Source: Streptomyces sp. SJL17-4
Lineage (GTDB): Bacteria > Actinomycetota > Actinomycetes > Streptomycetales > Streptomycetaceae
Direction of reading: 5' to 3'
DNA length: 64,000 bases
Assembly (NCBI RefSeq): GCF_036826855.1
Contig: NZ_CP104578.1
Span: forward strand, 7,560,501 to 7,624,500
This document shows positions 1-8,154 of the stretch, piece by piece (the first letter of the stretch is position 1; each line of letters opens with the position of its first letter). The notes below the pieces were generated by a model. It searched no databases and was not told the DNA's origin. It worked only from the letters and a program-made list of their open reading frames with translations. The translations under genes were made by a program, and so were the position numbers.

Positions 1-560
1 GGCGCGGTCTCGTGACCTCCCCAGGGCGAGAGCCAGTTGGTGAACGACAGGTAGATCAGCCCGCCGGGGCGGGTGACCCGCGCCATCTCGCTGATGAACG
101 TCTGCGGATCCGACACGTGCTCGAGCACGTTGGACGAGAAGCACACGTCCGCGACGCCGTCGGCGAGCGGCAGCAGGTACCCGTCGGCGAGGACCGCGTC
201 CTCGGTGGTACGGCCGCGGGCGTTCAGCTCCCGCGGGTCGGGCTCGAAGAGGTAGCTCTGCGCGCCCCGGCGGCGGAACTCCTCGGTGAAGTGTCCGCTG
301 CCGCCGCCGACGTCGACGACGATCTTGCCGGCCAGATCGACATGGCGTGCCACCTGGGCGACCGAGTCACGGGCCAACAGGGTGTAGCACCGCTCGGGGT
401 CGCTGGGTTCGCGCATGAACGCCCGGAAGAGGGCGGCCGACCGCCTCAACGACGGGTCCTTGAAGCCGTGTTCGGCGGTGCCCGCCGACGGGTTCTCGAA
501 GCCGTGTGCGGTGTCGTCGGCCGATGGAGCTCCGGGCTCGCGCTCGGTGGTCTCAGTCAT
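1..560 (-). CDS. class I SAM-dependent methyltransferase (3' end outside window)
   Basis: Reading the minus strand from ATG at 560 gives an open frame to the window edge (about 186 residues seen). The SAM-binding motif I, VVDVGGGSGHF, lies near residues 81-91. A later acidic residue (LFEPDPRE) fits ribose binding, and NVLEHVSDP plus RVTRPGGLIYLSF fit motifs II and III of the Methyltransf_11/25 type. The N-terminus repeats HGF..PS twice and looks flexible. The start overlaps the end of the glycosyltransferase gene upstream (stop at 553-555), so the two are probably translated together. The methyl acceptor cannot be told. The pair may act on a cell-surface or secreted glycan, but that is inference from the neighbour only. 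Confidence 0.85.
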   Translation of the reverse strand, partial: MTETTEREPGAPSADDTAHGFENPSAGTAEHGFKDPSLRRSAALFRAFMREPSDPERCYTLLARDSVAQVARHVDLAGKIVVDVGGGSGHFTEEFRRRGAQSYLFEPDPRELNARGRTTEDAVLADGYLLPLADGVADVCFSSNVLEHVSDPQTFISEMARVTRPGGLIYLSFTNWLSPWGGHETA

Positions 561-1779
561 GGACACTCCTGCCGCGTCCGGGGACCGCGGTGCGGGCCAC
601 GGCCTCGGCGGCGACCGCCTGGAACTGACGGACCGTCGCGCTCCAGCGGAAGCGCTTGGCGCGCAGCACCGCGGCACGCCCCATGGCCGCGCGCCGGTCG
701 GCACTGAGGGACAGGGCGCACCACGCGGCGGCGAACGAACTCTCGCCCCGGGCGAGCACGCCGGTCTCCCCGTCCTCGACGGAGTCGCGCAGGCCGGGGA
801 TGTCGAATCCGATCGCGGGGGTGGCCCGCGCGGCCGCCTCGGTGACGACCAGGCCCCAGCCCTCGACGAGGGAGGGGTGCAGGAGCAGCCACGCCTCGCA
901 CATCAGCCGGTGCTTCTCGGCTTCCGACACCCTGCCGGCGAACGTCACGGAGGGGCCGGCCATGGCTTCGAGCCGCTCCCGTTCGGGGCCGTCGCCCACG
1001 ATGACGAGCCGGCCGCCGGTGACGGGGCGCACCCGCTCCCACAGCCGCAGGAGCAGGTCGACGCGCTTGTACTCCACCAGCCGGCCGACGGCCAAGAACA
1101 ACGGTTCCCTCGCCTCGGGCAGCAGGGGGGCGGGCTCTTCGACGCCGTTGTTGACGATCCGGATGCGGTCCGGTGCCACGCCGATGGCGCGCAGCTCGGC
1201 GGCGGTCGACTCGGAGACGGCCACCATCAGGTTGTCGCGATGGGTGCCGGCCAGTGCCCAGTGCTCCAGTCTGCGTCCGAGCCGTGCCGCCGGGCCCGGG
1301 TAGCGCATCTGCCAGAGATCGGTGTGTACGTGGTTGACCAGGCACAACGTGGGCCCGCGGTGCCACAGCGGTGCGAGGTACGGCATGCCGTTGCACACTT
1401 CGACCAGCAGGTCGCAGTCGCCGACCTCACGGGCGAAGGTCGACCTGGCATGCAGGAAGTGACTCGCGTCGCCTCCCGCGGAGACCACCCGGTAGTCGCG
1501 TGCGGCGGCCGGACCTCCGCACACGAGCGTGACGTCGTGGCCGTCGGCGGTCAGACCGTCGGCTATCCGGTCGATGAGCAGTTCCGATCCGCCGGCGGCC
1601 CGGTTGGCCAGGTCGCGGCGGGCGAGGAAGGTGATCCGACGCGGCGCGGCCGTCACGGGGGACGCGGCGTGCGGATCGAGGGCGAGCGAGTCGGTGACGT
1701 GGCTGCCGGTGCGTGCTTGAGCGGGGACGGAAGGGGAGTCCTCCTGGCCGGGGGCCAGGGCGGACGAGCGCTGGGGCAT
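553..1779 (-). CDS. GT4-family glycosyltransferase
   Basis: A 408-residue protein with the two-lobed GT-B pattern. The N-terminal lobe opens with RRITFLARRDLANRAAGG and contains LVCGGPAAARDYRV. The C-terminal lobe has FLAVGRLVEYKRVDLLL, a nucleotide-sugar loop with GDGPERERLE, and the GT4 motif HPSLVEGWGLVVTEAAA, including the conserved E-x7-E. The frame stays open upstream to 2085, but that extension is proline-rich repeat translation; ATG at 1779 has GGAG eight bases before it and is preferred. The gene overlaps the methyltransferase start. Sugar donor and acceptor are unknown. It lies outside the operator-marked cluster, so it is probably housekeeping or envelope glycan synthesis. Confidence 0.85.
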   Translation of the reverse strand: MPQRSSALAPGQEDSPSVPAQARTGSHVTDSLALDPHAASPVTAAPRRITFLARRDLANRAAGGSELLIDRIADGLTADGHDVTLVCGGPAAARDYRVVSAGGDASHFLHARSTFAREVGDCDLLVEVCNGMPYLAPLWHRGPTLCLVNHVHTDLWQMRYPGPAARLGRRLEHWALAGTHRDNLMVAVSESTAAELRAIGVAPDRIRIVNNGVEEPAPLLPEAREPLFLAVGRLVEYKRVDLLLRLWERVRPVTGGRLVIVGDGPERERLEAMAGPSVTFAGRVSEAEKHRLMCEAWLLLHPSLVEGWGLVVTEAAARATPAIGFDIPGLRDSVEDGETGVLARGESSFAAAWCALSLSADRRAAMGRAAVLRAKRFRWSATVRQFQAVAAEAVARTAVPGRGRSVHD

Positions 1780-2142
1780 AGAGGTGCTCCAACTCGGCGG
1801 CTGAGGGTGGGATGCGCACGGGGATACGCATGAGGGTGTGCCGGGCTTCCGGGGATGAAGCGCTGGGCTGGCTCGTACGGGGTCTGTGGGTACGGGTACT
1901 GCGGGGCACGGGACTGCGGTACGGGTACTGCGGGGGTACGGGGACTGCGGTACGGGTACTGCGGGGCACGGGACTGCGGGGGACGGGACTGCGGACACCG
2001 CGGGGGCCGGCAGCCGAGGGTGGCGGCCGGTTCCAGCGGACACGTTGGCTTTACCGCGGGGTAACATCAGTGTTCGGTCGAGCATTCGTTCCGGCTACTC
2101 ACGCCGATGACAATTTCGGGACTTTGGGCAGGCCCGTTTCAC
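1780..2142. repeat. intergenic tract with about 30-bp tandem repeats
   Basis: This 363-base gap between two minus-strand genes holds a tandem array at about 1889-1995. The core unit runs TACGGGTACTGCGGGG then CACGGGACTGCGG and appears about three times with small changes, followed by a partial copy. The array creates long false frames on both strands. No gene is supported. The stretch from 2050 to 2130 is less GC-rich and may hold the glycosyltransferase promoter on the minus strand, though no clear -10/-35 pair is evident. Confidence 0.7.
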
Positions 2143-3099
2143 TCACTCTGTTGAGTGTTCGCCCCGCCGGGGACCGCGGATCAGCAGCACGGCGCCGACG
2201 ACCGCCAGCAGACCGCCCGCCACGCCGCCCACGAGCGGCGCGGTCTCGCCGAGCAGCGCCAGCCGGCCGCTGTCGTCGGAGGCCAGCGCGACCTGCTCGC
2301 GCCGGGTCTTCTCCGTGAACTCCAGCCCCTCACTGGCCAGCAGGGTGACCGCGTCCTTCTTCGACCCCGGGGCCCGCAGCGTCTTCTTCGGCGCGATCAG
2401 CGCGTTCATGATCCGGCCCGTGCGCTGGTCCACGGTCAGCTCGATCCTCGCGTTGGAGTACCACTCCTCCGCGAGGATCTGGCCCCCCTTCGAGCTGCCC
2501 ACCAGAACGCCGGGCACCAGACGGGTGCCGGTCGGGGTGGCCTCGACCTTGCCGACGAAGCGGTAGCCCTCGCGCCCGTCGACCTTCGCGACCTTCTCGA
2601 ACTCCAGCGGCACGGTGGCACCCAGGGTGCTGTCCCACCAGGAGTAGGCGCGCTTCTCGACGTCGAACGGGAACTTCAGATAGGCCTCGCCCTCGAACTC
2701 GGGCTTCTCCTCGCAGCAGCGCACCGGCAGGTTCGTCCGGCGGTCGGTCACCCAGCGTTCGGTGGTCCACTGCAGGGATTTGCGCGGGTCGCCCAGCGCG
2801 AGCGTCTTCGGCGAGTCGATCTGGGTCGACACGTCCCAGATCGCGTTTCCGCTGCGCTCGCCGGCGGCGACGTCCCCCAGGACACGACGGGTGATCGTGA
2901 GCGTCTGGCCGTCCACCTCGGCGACGGACCCGGTGTCGAAGTAGCTGCCCCGACCGCTGAAGACCGTCGTGGAGTCCACATCGGTCGGTGTGCGCTTGGC
3001 GCGCGGCTCCACGTACCAGACCAGCAGCTGGGTGAGCACCAGCAGGAAGACTCCGACCCCCAGCAGAATCAGGGACAAAGGTGATATTGAACGACGCAT
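2143..3099 (-). CDS. DUF3068 / PorA-family membrane-anchored protein
   Basis: A 318-residue protein starting at ATG 3099, with GGAG seven bases before it; an upstream in-frame ATG at 3249 lacks support. An N-terminal membrane segment (about residues 5-29, LSLILLGVGVFLLVLTQLLVW) leads to a long extracytoplasmic domain, and a second membrane segment near the C-terminus (about 283-308) ends in a short basic tail. The layout and the internal pattern (VEPRAKRTPTDV, WYSNARIELTVDQRTGRIM) match the DUF3068/PorA group common in Streptomyces. Function in streptomycetes is unknown. It is a single gene upstream of the glycosyltransferase pair and transcribed the same way. Confidence 0.75.
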   Translation of the reverse strand: MRRSISPLSLILLGVGVFLLVLTQLLVWYVEPRAKRTPTDVDSTTVFSGRGSYFDTGSVAEVDGQTLTITRRVLGDVAAGERSGNAIWDVSTQIDSPKTLALGDPRKSLQWTTERWVTDRRTNLPVRCCEEKPEFEGEAYLKFPFDVEKRAYSWWDSTLGATVPLEFEKVAKVDGREGYRFVGKVEATPTGTRLVPGVLVGSSKGGQILAEEWYSNARIELTVDQRTGRIMNALIAPKKTLRAPGSKKDAVTLLASEGLEFTEKTRREQVALASDDSGRLALLGETAPLVGGVAGGLLAVVGAVLLIRGPRRGEHSTE

Positions 3100-3337
3100 A
3101 CGGGTACTCCAATACGGGCGCGACGTGCGAGGGGGCTCGTGGGCCGTGTGGGAAGGAGGCGCACACACGGGGTGCAGCCTGACCGGGGCGAGAATGCGTA
3201 CCCGGGAGTAACAGTCCTGTGGCGGCGAAATTAGGCGGCTCTTGACCACCTGTCAATGCGCCTCTCATACTGGCGGCGCCGGACCGGGCCGGCGCGCTGG
3301 GTGACAGACCTCGATGACCGAGAGGCCGATCATCCCC

Positions 3338-3520
3338 ATGCCCAGACTGCTTGCCGCCTTCCTGACCTGCGTCGCCGCCGCCCTCCTGGCCGCGGGCGCC
3401 GCCTTCGGAATCGTCGCCGCTCTCGACGCCACACCCGAGCAGCGGAATGTGCCGCTCGTCACGTTCCCCGAATCGCCCACGGGCGACACGACCAGCACGG
3501 CCGGCTCCGGCGCGGGCTAG
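3338..3520 (+). CDS. small membrane protein, DUF2613-like
   Basis: A 60-residue frame starting at ATG 3338 (MPRLLAAFLT); an earlier in-frame ATG at 3314 adds eight residues. Residues 3-30 form one strongly hydrophobic segment (LLAAFLTCVAAALLAAGAAFGIVAAL), followed by a polar Thr/Ser/Gly tail. Size and shape resemble the short actinobacterial DUF2613 proteins, but this is a weak match by eye. The ribosome site is poor at both starts (GAGAGG lies far from 3338). It is divergent from the DUF3068 gene and sits 58 bases before the PucR-type regulator, so it could be the first gene of that transcript. Confidence 0.5.
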   Translation: MPRLLAAFLTCVAAALLAAGAAFGIVAALDATPEQRNVPLVTFPESPTGDTTSTAGSGAG

Positions 3521-3578
3521 GTTGGATATGCGTCCCGCAGACCGAGCGCGTACGGACCGGACGCCCAGGAGCGGTGTG

Positions 3579-4793
3579 GTGGAAACGTCGTCAGCGTGGC
3601 ACGACGTGCCACGAGAACGGATTCAGCAGTTCGCCGACCGCGCCCTGGAGCAGGTCCCCGAACTGGCCCAGGACATCCTCGCCGAGATCCGGCGGGAGTA
3701 TCCGGGCCTGGTGCTCCTCCCTGACGAGTCCGGAGAACCGAAGGCCCTGGTGGCCATCCGGCACGCCCTCGAGCTCTTCGTGGAACAGATGACCACGGGG
3801 TCCGACCGGCCGCGTGCCCTCCCGGAGCTGTTCCGGGACTTCGGCCGCGGCGAGGTCTCCCAAGGGCGCAGCCTGGACTCCTTGCAGGGGATCTACCGGC
3901 TGGGCGTCCGCCTCTCCTGGCGGCGCATGGCGGAGGTCGGCCAGCAGGTCGACATCCCGCCTTCGGCCATGTACGAACTGGCCGAGTCGGCGTTCGAGTA
4001 CCTCGACGTCATGGTGGCCCAGTCGGTACGCGGCTACGCCGAAGCCGTCGCCCGCCGGGCCGGGGAGCGCCTGCGCCTGCAACGGCTGCTCGTCGATCTC
4101 CTGCTCACCGAACACCGCACGGATCCGACCGCCCTGCTCGCCGACCGCGCGGCCGACCTGGGCTGGCAGCTGCCCGGGAGGGTCGCGGTGGCGGTGCTGC
4201 TCCGCCCCGCCCAGGAAGCCGTCGCCCCTGCCGTGGGCGACGAGATGCTGCTCGACATGGAAGGCGCGCAGCCGCGTCTGGTGGTACCGGACCCGGACGC
4301 CCCCGGACGAGCGGAGCTGCTGGACCGGGCGGTGACCGGCTGGTCCGGGGCGATCGGCCCGTCGGTCCCCCTGGCGGAGGCCGTCACGTCACTGCGCTGG
4401 GCGGAGGCCGCCGTCGGGATGATCGAGCAGGGGCTGCTGCCACGGGGGCGGCTCCTGCACTGCGGCGAGCACGTCGAAGCCCTGGTGCTGCTGCCCGCGG
4501 GTGAGCTGATCGACGATCTGGCGCGGCGGCGGCTGGCGCAGCTGGACGAGACCGGCGGCCCGGCGCACGCCCAACGACTCGCCGAGACGCTGCTGGCCTG
4601 GCTGGAGACACGGGGTGGTGCTCCCGAGGTGGCCGCCCGGCTCGGAGTCCACCCGCAGACGGTGCGCTACCGCCTGAGGCAGCTCCGTGAGTTGTGGGGC
4701 GACGACCTGGACGACCCGGACCGCCGCTTCGAACTGGAGCTGGCGCTCCGCGCCCGGCGGCTGCGCGGCGATCTGGCCCCACCGTCCGACTGA
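3579..4793 (+). CDS. PucR/CdaR-type helix-turn-helix regulator
   Basis: About 404 residues from GTG 3579, which has AGGAG seven bases upstream; ATG 3528 in the same frame is an alternative without a clear ribosome site. The N-terminal half is a helical sensor-like region (RsbT co-antagonist/RsbRD-type look: LFRDFGRGEVSQGRSLDSLQGIYRLG). The C-terminus is the PucR HTH_30 domain: LLAWLETRGGAPEVAARLG, then VHPQTVRYRLRQLRELWG, then LDDPDRRFELELALRARR. Members act as DNA-binding transcription regulators. It stands alone and 0.8 kb before the cluster regulator; whether it belongs to the cluster is unclear, and it has no copy of the cluster operator upstream. Confidence 0.85.
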   Translation: METSSAWHDVPRERIQQFADRALEQVPELAQDILAEIRREYPGLVLLPDESGEPKALVAIRHALELFVEQMTTGSDRPRALPELFRDFGRGEVSQGRSLDSLQGIYRLGVRLSWRRMAEVGQQVDIPPSAMYELAESAFEYLDVMVAQSVRGYAEAVARRAGERLRLQRLLVDLLLTEHRTDPTALLADRAADLGWQLPGRVAVAVLLRPAQEAVAPAVGDEMLLDMEGAQPRLVVPDPDAPGRAELLDRAVTGWSGAIGPSVPLAEAVTSLRWAEAAVGMIEQGLLPRGRLLHCGEHVEALVLLPAGELIDDLARRRLAQLDETGGPAHAQRLAETLLAWLETRGGAPEVAARLGVHPQTVRYRLRQLRELWGDDLDDPDRRFELELALRARRLRGDLAPPSD

Positions 4794-5589
4794 CCTCGGG
4801 ACGGCCAAGGCGAAGCGGGGATGATCTACGACTGCGAAAGTATCGCGAGCGGAAATCGGCCGACCGTATTCGGCCCCCTATTCGCCGCGCATACGACCGC
4901 ACGCGAATCCCCCGGAGAATGAATTGCACCAAGCTGCCGGCGCCCTGGCATGATTCGGCCATATGGCATCGAAGCCGCAGGTCAGTGGCGTCACCGGTGG
5001 TTCCCGAAGTATCACCGGAAACCCACTTCAGTGACCCGGTCGGCCACCGATGGGTTGCAGACCGACTATCGGCGCGCACGGCTTTCCCTCGCAGCTCGGC
5101 CAGGCGACAGCCATGGGCCTGTTCCGGGGCCTCCGGTACGCGGACCCTTGTGGTGGGTATTGCGCTCAGTCGGCGCCCGCGGTGCCGGATGCGGGAGGAT
5201 CCGCCAACGCTGCCCGCTCCGGGGCGTGGCTTATTTGTACCGTCCTCGCAGCGAATCACCCTTTGTTCTGGGTCCGGGTGAGAATTCATCGGAGGTTCCG
5301 ACGCATCCTGCAACTTGACAGATTTGCGGCGCGAACAGCGGGTGAAACGGTGGAGCGGCGACCAGAGGCGGGAAAGGGGTGAAGGGGTCCCATGGGGCGA
5401 GATCGGGGCAAATTCAGGCAGTGGTTAAGGGGGATTTCAGCGATTCATCTGCGCAAGATGCATCGGGAATTGTATTGTGCAGTCGTCACCTCCCTGTGAT
5501 CATCGTGGGCATGCCCGTCGTACCGTTAGCAGTGAGCCGCCTACAACCCTTTGGCGGACTTCTTGCAGAGCAAACAGGGGGGAACACTC
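4794..5589. other. gene-free stretch upstream of the cluster regulator
   Basis: Nearly 800 bases with lower GC than the rest of the window and no frame with plausible codon use. TCACCGG occurs twice (4991 and 5012) about 20 bases apart, and a TTGACA hexamer lies at 5315-5320 without a convincing -10 partner. The last 150 bases are A/T-rich for this genome and should contain the promoter of the LAL regulator. The 22-bp cluster operator was not found here. No RNA gene was recognised. Confidence 0.5.
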
Positions 5590-7953
5590 ATGCCTGTGAT
5601 CTCGGACTTGCCCACCGACATGGCCGAATTACTGCTGGAGCCGCGACCCCCGATTCACGTCCTCGAGGTGACCGGTGACCGCTGGACCGGAAAGAGCACC
5701 CTGCTCGCCCAGTTGGCCGACGACGCGGAGGCGCGCGGCTGGCGGGTCGTCGTCGGGCGGGCGTCCGTGCAGCCCTCTTCGGCCCGGGCCCCCTTCGGAC
5801 TGTTCCTCGGCGTGATGGACGACCTCCTGACCAGAGGAAGCACCTGCGTGGGGGACGAAGGACAGGAAGGGCGGGACGACGACGCGTTCGGCGGGCTGTT
5901 GGGGCTGGGCGAGGGGACCGCCGAGCTGCGGGACGACCCCGTCTTCCGGTACCAGAACTTCCGCGTCGTGCGCGGGCTCCTGGAGGAGGCCTCGGCCTCG
6001 CGCGGGCTGCTCATCGTCCTCGACGACGTGCACTGGGCCGATGAGAGCTCCCTGGAGCTCCTGGAACACCTCGTGCGTCATCCTCCGCGCGGAACCGTGC
6101 TGATCGCGCTGGCGCACCGGCCGCGCCAGAGCAGCCTTCAGCTGCACACCGTACTCAACGAGGCCGTACGGGACGGCCAGGCCCGCAGGGTCGTACCGCC
6201 CCGGCTCTCCGCCGAGGAGGCCGGAGCCCTGCTGCCCGAGGACATCAGCCGCGTACAGAGCTCGCTGCTCCTGGAGGCATCGGACCACAACCCCGGACTC
6301 CTCAAGGCCTTCGCCTCGATGCGGCTTCCCCCGCACCCCCAGTGGCCCTCCCGGGCCAACCTTCCCGTAGAGGCCCTCGCCGAGGTGCTCCGCGACTTCC
6401 ACGCCCTGTCGTCGCTGGGCTGGCGAGTGGCCAGGGCCGCCGCGATCCTCGACGAACCGTTCAGCCTCAACGTCCTGCAAGCCGTCTCGCAGGTCGACGA
6501 CGAGGAACTGCAGGCGGCGATCGACGAACTCGCCGGGCAGGACATCTTCGAGGCCGAAGCGGACGCCCGGCACCTCAGGTTCAGCAACTCCCTGCTCCGG
6601 GCCGCCGCCCACCAGTCGACCGGCCCCGGCTGGCTGCTCGGCGCACACGCCCGCGCCGCACGCCTGCTCGCCCGCCAGCGCACCGACGAGGTGCGGCTCG
6701 CGGAACACCTGCAGTTCCAGATCGCAGGTGAGGACAGTCGCACCAGCCGCCTCCTGCTGGACGCGGCCGCCGGCCACCGGTGGACGGACGCCATGGACGC
6801 CTCCGCCTGGGCCCAGGCAGCGCTGACCATCGGCGACTCGGGTGGCGACGAGGCCTGGGCCACGACCGTACTGGGCAGTGCGCTCGCCCTCTCGGGCCGG
6901 CTCGGCCGCAGTCTGGAAACGCTCCAGCGCGTGGGCGGGAGCACCGAATCCCCCGCCCATGGCGTGGAGGCGCTGCTCTGGACGGCCTGGGCCCGGCGGA
7001 TGCTCGGCGAGGGGGAGTCGGCCGAGCGCGAACTGGCCGAGGCGGTGCGTTCGGCGTCAGGCCTCGGCCCCGTGGAGCGGGCCGAGCTGCTCGCCGGCTG
7101 GGTGTCCTGCCTGCTCCACCTGGGCAGGCCGGTGCCCGCCGAGACGATGGTGGAACTCCTCGGCCCGGTCGAGTCCCTGTCGGCCGGCGAGCGGGTGCGG
7201 GTCCACGCGTTGTGCGCGATGGCGGGGCTGCGCGAGAGCGGCGCTACGGGGGCCAGGGCGCGGGCCCAGACGGATGCCGCGGCCCGAATACTCGACCCGC
7301 TGCGGGACGACGACTTCGTCGAGCACATGGACGGGCTGTTCTGGCTGGCCCGGGCCGAGGCGGAGCTGAAACGGACCGAGGCGGCGATAGGGCATCTGGA
7401 GCGCGGCCTCAGCATGGCCGAGGGCCGGCGCTTCCACACCGTGGTCCCGCTCTTCGCGGGGACGCTCGCCCGGGTCGAGTCGGGTGCGGGGGATCCGCAC
7501 AGCGCGGTCCGGCACGCCGCCGTCGCGGTCACGGCCGCCGGCCGTACCGACAGCCCGTACCTGCGGGAGCGTTGCGAGGGCATCCACGAGGAGCTCGCCT
7601 CGGGCCACGGCAGGGCCGCCGACATCGGGCGCCTTGCCGTGCCCGCAGGCGTCGTCGGCAGAAGCGGAGGCGAGGCGGGGGTGGCGGCCGGAGCGCTCGA
7701 CGCACTGAGCAAGCGCGAGCTCCAGATAGCGGTCCTGGTGAGCAACGGCCGGACCAACAGCCAGATCGCCCGGGCGCTCGTCATCAGCCAGAAGACGGTG
7801 GAGACGCACCTCGGCCGGATCTTCAAGAAGCTGGCGGTGGCCTCCCGTGCCGAGGTCGCTGCTTGCGTCGGCCGCTCCCAGGACCACCGCGTCCCGCTGC
7901 CCCGCACCGGCGTGGGGGCCCGGAGTCTTCTCAGCTCCCAGGCCGCCTCCTGA
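5590..7953 (+). CDS. LAL-type LuxR-family regulator, cluster-situated, with a TTA codon
   Basis: A 787-residue large ATP-binding LuxR regulator. ATG 5590 follows GGGGGGA at a good distance. Walker A is GDRWTGKST (residues 29-37) and Walker B is LLIVLDDVHWAD (about 137-148); a long helical repeat middle follows. The C-terminus is a LuxR/GerE helix-turn-helix (about 707-765): LSKRELQIAVLVSNGRTNSQ, then IARALVISQKTVETHLGRIF. LAL proteins usually activate antibiotic clusters. Codon 14 is TTA (5629-5631), the rare leucine codon read by the bldA tRNA, so translation is likely tied to development. It is the only regulator inside the cluster and the best candidate to bind the repeated operator. Ligand and exact target are inferred, not shown. 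Confidence 0.92.
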   Translation: MPVISDLPTDMAELLLEPRPPIHVLEVTGDRWTGKSTLLAQLADDAEARGWRVVVGRASVQPSSARAPFGLFLGVMDDLLTRGSTCVGDEGQEGRDDDAFGGLLGLGEGTAELRDDPVFRYQNFRVVRGLLEEASASRGLLIVLDDVHWADESSLELLEHLVRHPPRGTVLIALAHRPRQSSLQLHTVLNEAVRDGQARRVVPPRLSAEEAGALLPEDISRVQSSLLLEASDHNPGLLKAFASMRLPPHPQWPSRANLPVEALAEVLRDFHALSSLGWRVARAAAILDEPFSLNVLQAVSQVDDEELQAAIDELAGQDIFEAEADARHLRFSNSLLRAAAHQSTGPGWLLGAHARAARLLARQRTDEVRLAEHLQFQIAGEDSRTSRLLLDAAAGHRWTDAMDASAWAQAALTIGDSGGDEAWATTVLGSALALSGRLGRSLETLQRVGGSTESPAHGVEALLWTAWARRMLGEGESAERELAEAVRSASGLGPVERAELLAGWVSCLLHLGRPVPAETMVELLGPVESLSAGERVRVHALCAMAGLRESGATGARARAQTDAAARILDPLRDDDFVEHMDGLFWLARAEAELKRTEAAIGHLERGLSMAEGRRFHTVVPLFAGTLARVESGAGDPHSAVRHAAVAVTAAGRTDSPYLRERCEGIHEELASGHGRAADIGRLAVPAGVVGRSGGEAGVAAGALDALSKRELQIAVLVSNGRTNSQIARALVISQKTVETHLGRIFKKLAVASRAEVAACVGRSQDHRVPLPRTGVGARSLLSSQAAS

Positions 7954-8013
7954 GAACGGTCACCACCCGCCGTACCCGTACCCGGCCCGGGGCGGGCGCG
8001 GCGGGCCCCGCTG

Positions 8014-8035
8014 CAGTCGGGAGACTTCCCGACTG
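8014..8035. promoter_or_regulatory. cluster operator, copy 1 (best match)
   Basis: Inverted repeat with 9-base arms CAGTCGGGA and TCCCGACTG around GACT. It lies 120 bases before the glutamine synthetase-like start. Arms are perfect complements. The same 22-base layout occurs upstream of most other cluster operons. Confidence 0.85.
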
Positions 8036-8054
8036 GCACCGCTCCCGCGCCGGT

Positions 8055-8076
8055 GGGCGAGGGATTCCCCCGACTC
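8055..8076. promoter_or_regulatory. cluster operator, degenerate second copy before 8155
   Basis: Only the right arm is well kept (TTCCCCCGACTC). It ends 79 bases before the start codon at 8155, the same distance as the better copies elsewhere, so it may be the functional promoter-proximal site of a pair. Confidence 0.5.
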
Positions 8077-8154
8077 CTGGGCACCGAGGGCCTCTTGTCA
8101 CGATCGAGGCCCCGCGCACCTGCCCCGCTCCGACCGACACCCAGGAGAACCCCC

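Noticed and set aside
1780..2085. N-terminal extension of the glycosyltransferase
   Set aside because: It translates the tandem repeat into Pro/Val-rich sequence, and ATG 1779 has a good ribosome site.
4950..5382. Short open frames in the gap before the LAL gene
   Set aside because: Codon use and residue pattern are random-looking, no ribosome sites and no motif.
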